DNA from: Prochlorococcus sp. AG-436-K22
GTDB lineage: Bacteria > Cyanobacteriota > Cyanobacteriia > PCC-6307 > Cyanobiaceae
Assembly (NCBI GenBank): GCA_003212555.1
Contig: QCPK01000002.1
Location: 1 to 64,000 of the forward strand
DNA: 64,000 nt
Reading direction: 5' to 3'
Numbering within the stretch: position 1 is the first letter of the stretch; each line of letters begins with the position of its first letter. This document shows positions 34,973 through 44,467 of the stretch, one piece after another. The notes below the pieces were generated by a model. It had not been told where the DNA came from, did not search any database, and saw only the letters and a list, made by a program, of their open reading frames with translations. The position numbers and the translations under genes were made by a program.

Positions 34973-35007
34973 CAAAGCACCCGCGCCCTAAAGTGCGCTA
35001 AACCCCG
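34973..35007 (-). repeat. tRNA-Pro 5'-half relic (right attachment-site remnant)
   Basis: Matches the 5' half of the tRNA-Pro gene from the anticodon to the first base: CAAAGCACCCGCGC is exact, followed by a diverged D-arm and the terminal CCCCG. It has the same orientation as the intact gene 18.5 kb away. It is what an insertion at the anticodon loop would leave at the far end, and marks the right border of the island. Confidence 0.8.
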
Positions 35008-35174
35008 TAAAATAAATTTCAATTTGCCATTTGTTCATTTAAGCGAAAAGTCATTAGATTCTGTCTCAACAATAATCACATCGCCTAAGAACATGTCATG
35101 AAATATTTTTGCGACCAAAACTCATAAAGAATGATCTTTCTGTAGCAAAATAGTTATGCAACGCATAGGTAAAA

Positions 35175-35528
35175 ATGAGATGTTTCCTAATTGCCTTGTT
35201 AATAACTGTACTTAGTGCAGGCATGGCAAGTCCAGCAGCAATGGCAGCCCAAGACATCGAGAAGCAGACGATAAAACTAGAGCAGAAAATATCGAAGAAA
35301 TTCTCAAAGACATTTTGCAATAGTACTGGCTTTGGCATTTCATATGATGGTGCTTTAAAGTTTGCCTTAGGGGAAACCAAAGGTGAATTTGCAAGAAATC
35401 AACTCATTAGCAACGTAGACCTAGAAAATCTTAAAGATCAAATCTTGGCAGATATAGCGAGCACCTGTTACTACTTTGAACTTACTAAAGGTGATTTAGA
35501 TGGGCTAAAACTTGAAACAGTGAATTAA
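35175..35528 (+). CDS. secreted two-cysteine protein
   Basis: A 117-residue protein with a signal peptide (MRCFLIALLITVLSAGMASP, cleavage near AMAA). The mature part has ISKKFSKTFCNSTGFGISYD and a second cysteine in DIASTCYYFE. It is the paralogue of 503-919, which lies on the other flank of the island. Function unknown. Confidence 0.7.
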   Translation: MRCFLIALLITVLSAGMASPAAMAAQDIEKQTIKLEQKISKKFSKTFCNSTGFGISYDGALKFALGETKGEFARNQLISNVDLENLKDQILADIASTCYYFELTKGDLDGLKLETVN

Positions 35529-36027
35529 TTATTTCTTCCAAAGACCTACAAAAAAATCAGCCTAGGAAACAATAAGATCACCTCTAGATCTATGTCTTGG
35601 CAACATTTAGAGTGACTCTAGATCTTCTTAGCAATCAAAAAGATACACTCTGGCCTTCTAATTAATTAATTGTTTAACACAAATTAAACTTAAGCACTAC
35701 ATATTACTACCACCTAATAGGAATTATTAATATTAAATCTACATTTAGGCTACTATCAATAGCAGAACTGCGTTGGGATTAATTGCCCATTTAAACGTTT
35801 TTTATATTTTCCATAAGAAAAATATATCCCTAAAATATTTCCTAAATATCTTCAAAATTAAAAAAATCCTTTCTCATATGCTAGGAAAGAAACTATTATT
35901 CAAAATAGTATTGAAATCAAAATCATTTAATCCAAAATTAAGATTTTATTCAAAAAATTTGTTTTGACAATTTTTACAGAGAATTATTCATAACTCATTT
36001 ATTATTTATAAGTGTCCTAAGAAACAA
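35529..36027. other. intergenic stretch, nothing firm
   Basis: About 500 AT-rich bases. The 64-residue frame at 35773-35967 is almost all Lys/Ile/Phe/Leu from A/T runs, and I do not call it. Confidence 0.4.
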
Positions 36028-36252
36028 ATGACTGATTTCAAAGAAACTGATGAACAAAAAGAATTGATGAATGATGCTTATAAAATCATCTCAAGTGTAT
36101 TGGCCGAATTAAGGGATCAAGGTGTACCTGACGAAGTGATTTTTAACTTTAGCCAATCTCTTATTCGACACTATGACCCAATTGAGCAAAAGAGACTCCA
36201 AGAGTTGTCAGAAGAGAAAGATGCACTCTTCAAAGAAGCAAATGATCTATAA
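36028..36252 (+). CDS. small helical protein (74 aa)
   Basis: A soluble, acidic, all-helical protein (DEQKELMNDAYKIISSVLAE; QKRLQELSEEKDALFKEAND) with a coiled-coil C-terminus. No family recognised. Confidence 0.55.
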   Translation: MTDFKETDEQKELMNDAYKIISSVLAELRDQGVPDEVIFNFSQSLIRHYDPIEQKRLQELSEEKDALFKEANDL

Positions 36253-36361
36253 GCTGAAATAGGAAAGATAGGAATGATCTATGAAAAAGATATTTTGAGA
36301 CTATTCAAGACAAAGCTCTAAAAGACTATAAATGCTTTAAAAAGCAAATAACATAGATCCA

Positions 36362-36724
36362 TTAATCTATCTCAGGCAATTTACATTCATGTTCTACAAC
36401 ATAACCATTTGCAAGCTTTTGAGCAAATCTAGGAGTTTCTTCATGAAGACCAATTTCATTATCTTGATAACTCCATAACCATTTTTTATCTGTAAAGCTT
36501 ATTTCACCTTTCTGAAAAGAAACAGGAAGCATTAAGCTTAAATCATTCCAATCGAGAACAACAAAAGCTCCCTCGTCTATTTCTTCAAGATCAGTTACAT
36601 GAGCAAAGTCACCATTCACATTATTCCTAATGGTTACTAAAAGCTTTTCTCCATCACAATCAAACTGTGCTGAGGGAGTAATAGTAAGTAAAAAACTTAA
36701 AATCAATGCGAGTAGATTCATCAA
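36362..36724 (-). CDS. secreted hypothetical protein (120 aa)
   Basis: Begins with a short signal peptide (MMNLLALILSFLLTITPSAQ). The mature domain is beta-rich, with two cysteines at its ends (FDCDGEKLL and EHECKLPE), likely a disulfide. Function not recognised. Confidence 0.6.
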   Translation of the reverse strand: MMNLLALILSFLLTITPSAQFDCDGEKLLVTIRNNVNGDFAHVTDLEEIDEGAFVVLDWNDLSLMLPVSFQKGEISFTDKKWLWSYQDNEIGLHEETPRFAQKLANGYVVEHECKLPEID

Positions 36725-36748
36725 TTCAAAGCTTTATGAACAAATTAA

Positions 36749-36883
36749 CTATTCCCATGGTTGCTTAACATCATCTGAATTGCTTTCTTTCATAAAACCA
36801 TCAAGCCAAAGCCAAATATAATAGAGACCAGAGAAAGCAAGAAAAAGCAAGGCGCCAATCATAATTTTATCTTGGTAATTCAT
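36749..36883 (-). CDS. small membrane peptide (44 aa)
   Basis: A frame below the track limit, upstream of the previous gene on the same strand (24-base gap). One membrane helix (IGALLFLAFSGLYYIWLWL) with a polar tail. Family unknown. Confidence 0.45.
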   Translation of the reverse strand: MNYQDKIMIGALLFLAFSGLYYIWLWLDGFMKESNSDDVKQPWE

Positions 36884-37404
36884 GAGATTCTTTTTTTAAT
36901 ATCTACAAATAAATGGTAAGAGGGAACAGGTGACAAGGAGTTTCAGCTTCTGCTGAGCCAAGTCTATAAACTCTCAATTAACACAATTACATTAACCGAT
37001 TGAATAGACTCCTTACTGCCTGATGTGGCTAAATTTAATTAGCTTTTTTTAAGAAACCACTCAAATCTAAGTACTAGAGAAGAAAGGTGTCCCCCCTATT
37101 AATCTTATTTCTTTTCATTGAGATAAAATCAAGCATATCTTTTTTGTTTTCTGATTGTATGCTTAGACTATTAGCAATATTTTTCCCAATCAAAGAATTA
37201 GGCAAACTCAAGATTAAAAAGCTGGAAGGGAGAGGAACCCATTCTATAACTCCTTAAATTTTTCTTCATAACACAAGATTACATAGAATTAATACTGGAA
37301 AAATATCTCGTAGAGCTTGAATGAACAAGCGTAAATTCAAGCCTTATTGTTAAGAGCGGCTTGCAAAAAATGAATAGTCAAGTAATCATTATGATTGTGA
37401 GGAG
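36884..37404. other. intergenic stretch, promoter of the sRNA locus at its end
   Basis: About 520 bases with no supported gene. A TATGAT box at 37390-37395 lies 7-8 bases before the proposed start of the small RNA. Confidence 0.4.
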
Positions 37405-37495
37405 TTAGCTTCACTAGAAGGTGGAAACTAGGTAACACTTTCTAGTGAAGCTCAACGAAAAGACCGCCTTTTAGGCGGTCTTTTCGTTGAGTGAA
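37402..37495 (+). ncRNA. candidate small RNA (stem-loop plus terminator)
   Basis: A -10-like TATGAT at 37390 is followed by an 11-bp perfect stem CTTCACTAGAA / TTCTAGTGAAG with a 20-base loop containing GGAAACTAGG, and right after it an 18-bp terminator-like hairpin. A short promoter-driven unit with a GGAAAC loop and a terminator resembles the Yfr2-type RNAs of marine picocyanobacteria, but the loop lacks the exact AGGAAACA motif as I remember it. The identity is therefore open. Confidence 0.5.
37451..37491 (+). terminator. long perfect hairpin, probable (bidirectional) terminator
   Basis: An 18-bp perfect inverted repeat (CTCAACGAAAAGACCGCC with its complement) and a 5-base loop. The T-rich half of the stem would act as the uridine run in either direction. 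Confidence 0.75.
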
Positions 37496-37500
37496 TTTTC

Positions 37501-37532
37501 CAGTGAGTCTTGTAGGTCATAAAGACTCACTG
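37501..37532. other. third hairpin next to the sRNA locus
   Basis: CAGTGAGTCTT and its perfect complement AAGACTCACTG are separated by 10 bases. It follows the terminator by 9 bases and may belong to a second, oppositely directed RNA. Confidence 0.6.
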
Positions 37533-37947
37533 ATATCAGAGCAAAGTAAAATAGTGTGAGGAGTATATAAGGCTATGAATATTTGATATCTAAGTCATCT
37601 GAAGCTAGACCTAAAGTATTTGAAATCATTTCATTTAGGAAGTGTGACACTTTAAATAGGACTACAAGAAAGCTCCTTATAACCCAGTTTGATACCAATT
37701 AAATGTTAAATCTCAACTTCACATCAATGCTCAAAAGATGGCAAACGCCCCTTTCTAAAGTCTCATTGAAATCAACCTTTCTTCACAAAAAGAACAAAAA
37801 AAATTACGATGGCTAAAAAATGCTGTCCTGGAAGGGAAGAGCCTTGGAATTAAGAATTTTCTTTAGTCCCTCTATTTCTAAGGATTTTGTAATCGATGGT
37901 CATATTTGATCTATACCTGTTAATGTAGAATATTCATAAAATTTCTT
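37533..37947. other. intergenic stretch before rpsU
   Basis: About 415 bases with no supported gene; a 14-codon frame near 37810 is too short to judge. It should include the rpsU promoter. Confidence 0.35.
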
Positions 37948-38127
37948 TTGACTCAAGTTATAGTTGGCGAGAACGAAGGCGTTGAATCTGCACTGCGTAG
38001 ATTTAAACGAGAGGTTTCAAAAGCTGGTGTATTTAATGAACTAAAGCGTATTCGTCACCACGAGACGCCGGTAGAGAAATACAAGCGTAAGCAAAGGCTT
38101 AAGAATAGAACAAAGCGTCGTAAATAA
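37948..38127 (+). CDS. rpsU: 30S ribosomal protein S21
   Basis: A TTG-started 59-residue frame not in the track. The product ([40 protein letters not shown]) has the S21 pattern: a VxVxExExxxxALRRFKR start, [15 protein letters not shown] and a Lys/Arg-rich end. S21 contacts the 3' end of 16S rRNA in the small subunit during initiation. It marks the start of core genome to the right of the island. Confidence 0.95.
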   Translation: MTQVIVGENEGVESALRRFKREVSKAGVFNELKRIRHHETPVEKYKRKQRLKNRTKRRK

Positions 38128-38355
38128 GCTTTTTTTTAATTTTTTCAACTCTAGATCAAGCTCAGAAGGAGAAATCAACAAAGTTGTATTTATAGGTCAT
38201 ACCTTATCAATTTTTATTAAATTAAAATTTTAACAAGAAATAAAAAGAAGAAGATTTAACTTTGTAATAGGATTGACAGGTCTAAAATATAATGAGAAAT
38301 GATTATTAGTTAAAATGTATTCATTATACTTTCAGCTAGAAAGAAGAAAGTTAAC

Positions 38356-38655
38356 TTATGCAGATTCCTTTATTAAATCAACAAGCTCTTCTGTTGACAA
38401 ACCAAGCTTATAATCCCAACTCATTCCGAATTTATTGCGCCAAGGACTGAAAACTCTATACAAAACAGCTGCACTTTCCGCCCTACATATAACTGTACCT
38501 GTTCCATCTTGTGGGGTGTGTACCCATGCAATCCTCTCATATCCCTCAAATGAATCATCCAGCTTTCCGCTATCAACATATTCCCTTAAAGCCTGAGCAG
38601 CAAAGGTTTGATATTCAGCAGACTGGAACCTCCAAGTTACTACGTAAAGTTGCAT
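38356..38655 (-). CDS. DUF3303-like protein
   Basis: A 99-residue ferredoxin-like alpha/beta protein: MQLYVVTWRFQSAEYQTFAA, then a WVHTPQDGTGTVICRAE strand pair and a C-terminal helix. This fits the DUF3303 family of marine cyanobacteria. Function unknown. Confidence 0.65.
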   Translation of the reverse strand: MQLYVVTWRFQSAEYQTFAAQALREYVDSGKLDDSFEGYERIAWVHTPQDGTGTVICRAESAAVLYRVFSPWRNKFGMSWDYKLGLSTEELVDLIKESA

Positions 38656-38766
38656 ATTTGAAGTAGGTCTTAGGATGATTCCTTTTTAATATAGTTAAGA
38701 GTCTAACTAAATACCAAGCCAATAAATAAAATAAAGACCAAGTATTTTCAATATTTACTTACTAAA

Positions 38767-39105
38767 TCATCCTTTAAACCAACTCTTTAGTTTTCGCTGA
38801 GCTGCTGAAATTCTTAAAAGGGCTTGTCTCCCTGAGCTGACGAGAGTATATCTAACTGCCTTTCCGGATTTGAACATTGCCTCACTAATCGCTTTTGCTC
38901 TTAAAAGTTCTTGCTGAAAAGCTCTGTTAACAGCTCTCTCTGCATCAACATTTGCCAACTGAGCTTGTTTTGCGAGGCGTTGGGTCTTTGATTTTGGTAT
39001 TACAGTTAAAACGCTCTCATCCTCAGCCCAGCGTAATAGCCAAGGACGAGTTGTCTTTGAAAGAGTGGAAGATTTCTTAGGCATTTGTTCTATTACTATG
39101 TTCAC
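38767..39105 (-). CDS. basic hypothetical protein (112 aa)
   Basis: A Lys/Arg-rich helical protein (RLAKQAQLANVDAERAVNRA; LLRISAAQRKLKSWFKG) without signal peptide. The start could be the second methionine (MPKKSSTLSK). Family not recognised. Confidence 0.55.
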   Translation of the reverse strand: MNIVIEQMPKKSSTLSKTTRPWLLRWAEDESVLTVIPKSKTQRLAKQAQLANVDAERAVNRAFQQELLRAKAISEAMFKSGKAVRYTLVSSGRQALLRISAAQRKLKSWFKG

Positions 39106-39470
39106 CCTTCTCAGAATGATTCTTAAAGGGCCATATCTAGCTAAAAAGTTGCTCTCTGAAATTTCATTTAGTAATACTTAAAGAAAAATTACTAGAAGAA
39201 ATAAGCAGTTACGCATGGCAAAGTATTAGATTTTGAAATTTCAACCATCAATATCAAAAAGATATATATATCCAATTAGCCATTTAAGGGAGAGGGTTGT
39301 TCAGCAAAAGCCAAAGGTAAAGAGAAATATTGGCTGAGATAGCAAACGCAATAGCAACGAGCTTCATTTTCTATTTTGTAGAGGGCTGCACTCCTAATGC
39401 AGCAAAGAAATTGCCTGTCTGGGGAGTCTTTATGTCTATTCCCAAACAGATGTCAAAGTAAAAAGCTGAC
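39106..39470. other. intergenic stretch with a possible 27-residue membrane peptide
   Basis: About 365 bases. On the minus strand 39284-39367 reads MKLVAIAFAISANISLYLWL plus a short tail, a single membrane helix that might be a tiny thylakoid subunit or chance. Nothing else is seen. Confidence 0.3.
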
Positions 39471-39821
39471 TTAGCTAGGCAGATAAAGAAGCCCCTTGCG
39501 GCATTCTTGAAGCATGCTTATAACTTCTCTCACATCATTCAAGCTAGGTATTTCTCTCAATGAGACCCCTTCAGGAACAATAAATTCATCATTCCGATTT
39601 ATTCGAACTTTTTCTGCAAACCACGTTCCATTCCCTTTTAAAAATGCTCTACAAAAAATTTGTTTTGTTTTAGCGTCAAATTTTTGTTCAATTCTCCACT
39701 TCCCTAATGAATCAATCACAGTAAAATGATCAAAACCTGCCTGAGCAAAAGGGATCTCACCAGTGAAGGATGAGAGCAAGTAAATTGCAAAAAACCTTGC
39801 AAAGAAATTTTGCATGCTCAT
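39471..39821 (-). CDS. secreted hypothetical protein (116 aa)
   Basis: A signal peptide (FFARFFAIYLLSSFTGEIPF, ending near AQA) is followed by a beta-rich domain with cysteines at IFCRAF and LQECRKG. Family not recognised. It lies next to tRNA-Lys. Confidence 0.55.
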   Translation of the reverse strand: MSMQNFFARFFAIYLLSSFTGEIPFAQAGFDHFTVIDSLGKWRIEQKFDAKTKQIFCRAFLKGNGTWFAEKVRINRNDEFIVPEGVSLREIPSLNDVREVISMLQECRKGLLYLPS

Positions 39822-39836
39822 GCAAACTTAAAAAAA

Positions 39837-39908
39837 TGGGTCGCCTGAGATTCGAACTCAGGACCAGCCGGTTAAAAGCCGGATGCTCTACCGCTGAGCT
39901 AGCGACCC
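39837..39908 (-). tRNA. tRNA-Lys(TTT)
   Basis: Minus-strand cloverleaf: acceptor GGGTCGC / GCGACCC, D-arm GCTCAGCGGTAGAGC, anticodon stem CCGGC with loop TTTTAA around TTT, T-arm CTGAGTTCGAATCTCAG. CCA is not encoded. Confidence 0.97.
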
Positions 39909-40121
39909 ACACTTTTGAACCTTAAAGGTCCACCAAGAAGTTGTCACGTGACAATCTTGATATGAAAAAAGATTATTTGCAAACAACAAAGTAGGTCCTG
40001 GATAAATAAATGAAAGTTCATCAAAAGAAGCATTATCCCAACGCTTAGTTAAATGAATTCACTTAGAAATGACAAATATGCCACTCTTGACTGTAAAATC
40101 ACGACGAAACAACTCATCTTC

Positions 40122-40244
40122 ATGCTAAACCTTATAGTTATCACTCTTCCAATCCTTGCTGCAGTTGCCTGGGTGGTATTCAACATTCAAGGCCCTGCTA
40201 GAGAACAATGGAATCGTCAGTTTGATGACAACAGCCCTTTCTAA
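40122..40244 (+). CDS. psbY: photosystem II protein PsbY
   Basis: The 40-residue protein [20 protein letters not shown] then [10 protein letters not shown] has the PsbY signature (LPILxAxxWxxFNI) in one membrane helix. The track starts 23 codons earlier, but the ATG at 40122 gives the normal PsbY length. PsbY is a peripheral PSII subunit beside cytochrome b559. Confidence 0.85.
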   Translation: MLNLIVITLPILAAVAWVVFNIQGPAREQWNRQFDDNSPF

Positions 40245-40285
40245 GCTTTCTCTTAAAAACCTGAATATTTTCTAAAAATTTATTT

Positions 40286-41692
40286 TTGAGGCCATCTCCC
40301 CATTTGTCAGTAATTGGTGCAGGTCTGGCAGGATCTGAAGCTGCTTGGCAAATTGCCAAAGCAGGTTTACCTGTCAGCCTGATTGAAATGAAGCCTCATA
40401 TGAGGTCTCCAGCTCATCATTCAAATGATTTTGCAGAACTTGTATGTAGCAACAGTTTCGGTGCTCATAGCAGTGACCGAGCATCTGGACTACTCAAAGA
40501 AGAGCTAAGACAGTTAGGTTCATTTATTATCAATACAGCAGATAAGTATTCTGTACCAGCTGGAGGAGCACTTGCTGTTGACAGAACTAAATTCAGCAAA
40601 TTCATCACTGAAACAATATCCAAACATCCATTAATAAAAATAAAAAGGCAGGAAAGCAAGTTTCTTCCACATGAAGATCAAATTGCTGTCATAGCATCAG
40701 GTCCTCTTACTAGTAATGACTTAGCGATAAATATTAGAGCTTTTACAGGCCTTGAAGAATGCCATTTCTTCGATGCTGCAAGTCCAATTATTGAAGGTGA
40801 AAGTATTGATCTATCTTTAGCATTTAAAGCAAGCCGGTATGACAAAGGAGATGCTGATTACATAAATTGTCCAATGAATAAGGAGCAATATCTAAATTTT
40901 AGAGCTGCATTACTTAATGCTGAGCAAGCAGAAGTGAAAGACTTTGACAAAGAATCTGCTACTTTTTTTGAAGGTTGTCTACCAATAGAAGAATTAGCAA
41001 GAAGAGGCGAAGATACGATGAGATACGGTCCCCTTAAACCTATTGGGCTTTGGGATCCTAGGTGGGGTGATTTGAAAAACAAGGAACTAAGGCAAGCAAA
41101 AAGAGCGTATGCAATAGTCCAACTTAGAAAAGAAGATAGCAATGGTAAGCTTTGGAACTTAGTTGGATTTCAGACGAACTTAAAATGGGGAGAACAAAAA
41201 AGGATTCTTCGATTAATTCCTGGATTGCAAAATGCAGATTTCATACGTTTTGGTGTAATGCATAGAAACACATTCCTTGAGTCACCAAAACTTTTAGATC
41301 CAACTCTGCAATTTAGAAAAAGATCCAAACTTCTTGCTGCAGGTCAAATTACTGGCACTGAAGGATATGCCGCTGCAGTAGCTGGAGGGTGGCTCGCTGG
41401 AACAAATGCAGCCTTATTGGCAATGAACCGTGCACCAATAACACTTCCGAGAACAACAATGATAGGGGCCTTAATTAATTTCATAAGTGGTCTTCAACAA
41501 GAAGAAAAGCCAAGTCACAAAAATATGTTTCAACCAATGCCACCTAATTTTGCTCTTTTACCTGAGCTAAATCAACGAATACGTGACAAACGTTGTCGCT
41601 ATGGTGCCTATCGTGATAGAGCATTAGAAGAGATTAAAACTATTAAGAAAGGAATGGCAATGTCTAACCCTATTGATCCTAAGAAGCAATGA
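40286..41692 (+). CDS. trmFO: methylenetetrahydrofolate-tRNA-(uracil-5-)-methyltransferase
   Basis: A 468-residue flavoprotein with a TTG start. The Rossmann FAD site [16 protein letters not shown] is near residue 10. [38 protein letters not shown] and [15 protein letters not shown] are TrmFO hallmarks. It makes the T54 (ribothymidine) of the tRNA T-loop using methylene-tetrahydrofolate and FADH2. Its stop overlaps the start of the isomerase gene. Confidence 0.95.
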   Translation: MRPSPHLSVIGAGLAGSEAAWQIAKAGLPVSLIEMKPHMRSPAHHSNDFAELVCSNSFGAHSSDRASGLLKEELRQLGSFIINTADKYSVPAGGALAVDRTKFSKFITETISKHPLIKIKRQESKFLPHEDQIAVIASGPLTSNDLAINIRAFTGLEECHFFDAASPIIEGESIDLSLAFKASRYDKGDADYINCPMNKEQYLNFRAALLNAEQAEVKDFDKESATFFEGCLPIEELARRGEDTMRYGPLKPIGLWDPRWGDLKNKELRQAKRAYAIVQLRKEDSNGKLWNLVGFQTNLKWGEQKRILRLIPGLQNADFIRFGVMHRNTFLESPKLLDPTLQFRKRSKLLAAGQITGTEGYAAAVAGGWLAGTNAALLAMNRAPITLPRTTMIGALINFISGLQQEEKPSHKNMFQPMPPNFALLPELNQRIRDKRCRYGAYRDRALEEIKTIKKGMAMSNPIDPKKQ

Positions 41693-43257
41693 ACTTAGAT
41701 AAAGATATTCTTGAAAATAACAATGACAACTTGTGGGATTCAATAGTTATTGGCTCAGGGATTGGAGGGTTGGTTACTGCAACTCAACTAGCTGCAAAAG
41801 GAGCAAAAGTATTAGTTCTTGAGCGCTACACCATCCCAGGCGGGAGCAGCGGGGGCTTTCACCGAGAAGGTTATACTTTTGATGTTGGAGCCTCAATGAT
41901 CTTTGGGTTTGGAGAAAAAGGCTACACAAATCTTTTAACAAGAGCACTCTCCGAAGTAGGAGAGAAATGTGAAACTATTCCAGATCCAGTTCAACTTGCA
42001 TATCATCTTCCAAATGGTGACGAAGTTGTCGTAAGTAAAAATTATGATCAATTCATATCAAACCTAACTACTCTCTTTCCTCATGAAGAGCTAGGAATAA
42101 AAGCTTTCTATCAGACATGTTGGAAAGTTTTCAAATGTCTTGATTCAATGCCTCTCCTATCCATTGAAGACCCCATGTATCTAGCCAAGGTCTTTTTCAA
42201 AGCACCATTAGCATGCTTAGGACTTGCACGATGGTTACCTTTCAACGTTGGAGACATAGCACGTCGATATATAAAAGACAAGGAGCTCCTTAATTTTATA
42301 GACATCGAATGTTTTTGCTGGTCTGTAATGCCAGCTGAGAGAACTCCAATGATAAATGCTGGCATGGTTTTTTCAGATCGCCATGCTGGTGGCATTAACT
42401 ATCCTAAAGGAGGTGTTGGAATTATAGCCGAGAAATTAGTCAAAGGTCTAAAGACAAATGGTGGAGAGATAAAATATAGGTCAAGGGTTACAAAGATCAT
42501 TCTGAAGGGCAAAAAAGCCGTTGGAGTCAAACTAGCCAATGGAAAAGAATTCTATGCACGAACAATAGTTTCAAACACTACTCGTTGGGATACGTTTGGA
42601 GGTGAAGGGGTGAAAGAACCACTAATAGGAGCAGAAAATACTCCCAGCACTGAAATCAAATGGAGAAATCGTTATCAACCCTCTCCATCTTTCTTATCAA
42701 TTCACCTTGGTGTTAAGCAAAATTGCATTCCAAAGGGATCACACTGCCATCACTTAATCCTTAATGAATGGGAAGAAATGGAAACTGAACAAGGAGTAGC
42801 TTTCATTTCTATCCCAACATTATTAGATAAATCCCTAGCACCAGAAGATCGCCACATTGTCCATGCATTCACGCCATCTTCCCTTTCAGAATGGAAAGGA
42901 TTAGATCCATCGAGCTATGCAAAGAAGAAAGAACTTGACGGCAACCTTCTGATTTCAAAAATTCAGGAGGTCTTCCCTCAGTTGAAAGATAATATTGTTC
43001 ATCAAGAAATTGGAACTCCCAAAAGTCATCGAAGGTTTCTAGGTCGACACAATGGTAGCTATGGTCCAATACCTAGGATGAGGCTCCCAGGACTGCTGCC
43101 AATGCCTTTTAACAGTACAGCTATCGAGGACCTCTACTGTGTAGGCGATTCTTGCTTCCCTGGACAAGGTTTGAATGCTGTAGCTTTCAGCGGCTTTGCA
43201 TGTGCTCATAAGGTAGGAGCCAAGCTCGGCATTAACCCTTGGGCTCTCCCAGATTAA
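41689..43257 (+). CDS. crtH: prolycopene (carotenoid cis-trans) isomerase
   Basis: A 522-residue FAD-dependent protein of the CrtISO/CrtH family. It has the N-terminal dinucleotide site [20 protein letters not shown], the [20 protein letters not shown] block, [12 protein letters not shown] and the C-terminal [20 protein letters not shown] flavin motif. It turns poly-cis lycopene to all-trans lycopene before cyclisation to carotenes. ATG overlaps the trmFO stop by 4 bases. Confidence 0.92.
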   Translation: MNLDKDILENNNDNLWDSIVIGSGIGGLVTATQLAAKGAKVLVLERYTIPGGSSGGFHREGYTFDVGASMIFGFGEKGYTNLLTRALSEVGEKCETIPDPVQLAYHLPNGDEVVVSKNYDQFISNLTTLFPHEELGIKAFYQTCWKVFKCLDSMPLLSIEDPMYLAKVFFKAPLACLGLARWLPFNVGDIARRYIKDKELLNFIDIECFCWSVMPAERTPMINAGMVFSDRHAGGINYPKGGVGIIAEKLVKGLKTNGGEIKYRSRVTKIILKGKKAVGVKLANGKEFYARTIVSNTTRWDTFGGEGVKEPLIGAENTPSTEIKWRNRYQPSPSFLSIHLGVKQNCIPKGSHCHHLILNEWEEMETEQGVAFISIPTLLDKSLAPEDRHIVHAFTPSSLSEWKGLDPSSYAKKKELDGNLLISKIQEVFPQLKDNIVHQEIGTPKSHRRFLGRHNGSYGPIPRMRLPGLLPMPFNSTAIEDLYCVGDSCFPGQGLNAVAFSGFACAHKVGAKLGINPWALPD

Positions 43258-43269
43258 TCAAAAAAACGA

Positions 43270-43866
43270 TTATAAGATGGAACTGATTGTGATAGTCACC
43301 CCCGCACCAAAAATAGACCATAGAATAATGTTCTTATTATCCCAAAAGCGCCTAAGAGCAAACCGACCAAGATAAACAAGGAGCGTTTCAATAACTAAAA
43401 GTCCTAAGCAGTATGCAATTAAGGGTGTTTGTTCAACTCCAATCATTGCGTTTCCCAAGACAAAACCATGGCTAAAAACAAATATTGGGATAAGGACGAG
43501 AGGTAGTCTTCCAAAAGCAACTAAGGAAGCACAAGCAACACTAAAGCCCATTACTGTCTCTGCTCCTGAAAAAATAGGTAAGAATTGAGAAAGTGCTGTC
43601 CCCAATAAACCAACAAATAATAATAGTGGAACTCTTGTAAATAGAGAAACACCTCCAACCAAACCAACAGATATAAGAAAAAGCAAATGATCAAAGCCAA
43701 GTATCGGATGAGCTAAACCACTTGCAAATCCCTGGAGAAAATTAAAATCCCCCATTTGAGATTCCCATGGATGATGAGCTTCAGCTGGAAAGGAAATAAA
43801 GGAAAAAGAAAGAAGGGTTAAACCAATAGTTGAAAAAATTTTTTTTGATATGGTTTCATTAATCAT
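43270..43866 (-). CDS. hupE: HupE/UreJ family membrane protein
   Basis: A signal-like start is followed by a histidine patch (PAEAHHPWESQ), the HPILGFDHLLFLISVGLVGG signature and about six membrane helices, with a second histidine in FVFSHGFVLGN. The family is thought to move Ni or Co across the membrane. The frame extends to 43959 into queD, but the methionine at 43866 gives a proper signal peptide, and I use it. No urease or hydrogenase genes are nearby. Confidence 0.8.
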   Translation of the reverse strand: MINETISKKIFSTIGLTLLSFSFISFPAEAHHPWESQMGDFNFLQGFASGLAHPILGFDHLLFLISVGLVGGVSLFTRVPLLLFVGLLGTALSQFLPIFSGAETVMGFSVACASLVAFGRLPLVLIPIFVFSHGFVLGNAMIGVEQTPLIAYCLGLLVIETLLVYLGRFALRRFWDNKNIILWSIFGAGVTITISSIL

Positions 43867-43909
43867 ATTTTCTGTGCTTTGCATTAAGATATCTTTATTG
43901 ATAACGATC

Positions 43910-44398
43910 TTATAGAGAATTGTCGTCAATAGAGCTAAACCAATCAGGAATTGACTCAAAATAACCAGAATTGAAATTATTCTCGCTTGCTTTTGCCCGA
44001 AAACAACAAGTTCTCCCAGAATGATTTATCAACAAGATGTTGTTTGCCCACTCCCAAACAAGCTTGGCGGTAGATTCCATCCCTACGTTCTCCATTATAC
44101 GTAGATCTAAAGCCTTCTGAGAATGCAACTCCCTCCATTGAGGAATAAGAGGATCATCTTGATTAACTAAAAAGGTATGGTCAAATTGTTCTTTCAACTT
44201 TTCTCTTAACTGTTTAAAGCTAGAGAAGTCAACAACAAAGCCATGCTGGTCTAATGACTTGGCTTTAAACCAAAAAGTAAAACTTCGACTGTATCCATGC
44301 ACAAAGCTACAATGGCCAGAATGCTTCCATTGTCTATGGCAACATGGGTAACCCTCAAAATGCTTACTGCAGCTAAAGCTAGTAATTTGATTAGACAT
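43910..44398 (-). CDS. queD: 6-carboxytetrahydropterin synthase (QueD/PTPS family)
   Basis: A 162-residue PTPS-fold protein. The zinc site histidines are in CSFVHGYS and near the start (SKHFEGYPCCHRQW). The catalytic FDHTFLVNQDDP and FVVDFSSFKQLREKL segments are present, as is the late glutamate region (ENVGMESTAKLVWEW). It converts dihydroneopterin triphosphate to 6-carboxytetrahydropterin in queuosine synthesis. Confidence 0.85.
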   Translation of the reverse strand: MSNQITSFSCSKHFEGYPCCHRQWKHSGHCSFVHGYSRSFTFWFKAKSLDQHGFVVDFSSFKQLREKLKEQFDHTFLVNQDDPLIPQWRELHSQKALDLRIMENVGMESTAKLVWEWANNILLINHSGRTCCFRAKASENNFNSGYFESIPDWFSSIDDNSL

Positions 44399-44467
44399 CT
44401 AACTCATGGTTGAGGGAACTCAATAAAAAGATGGTCGAAATCAAAGTTTTCTTTCTTTATTAAGAAT

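Noticed and set aside
35571-35583. CTAGGAAACAATA as a Yfr2 loop
   Set aside because: The motif is present, but no flanking stem or terminator supports an RNA.
35773-35967. 64-residue plus-strand frame
   Set aside because: Low-complexity Lys/Ile/Phe/Leu translation of A/T-rich DNA, no homology signal.
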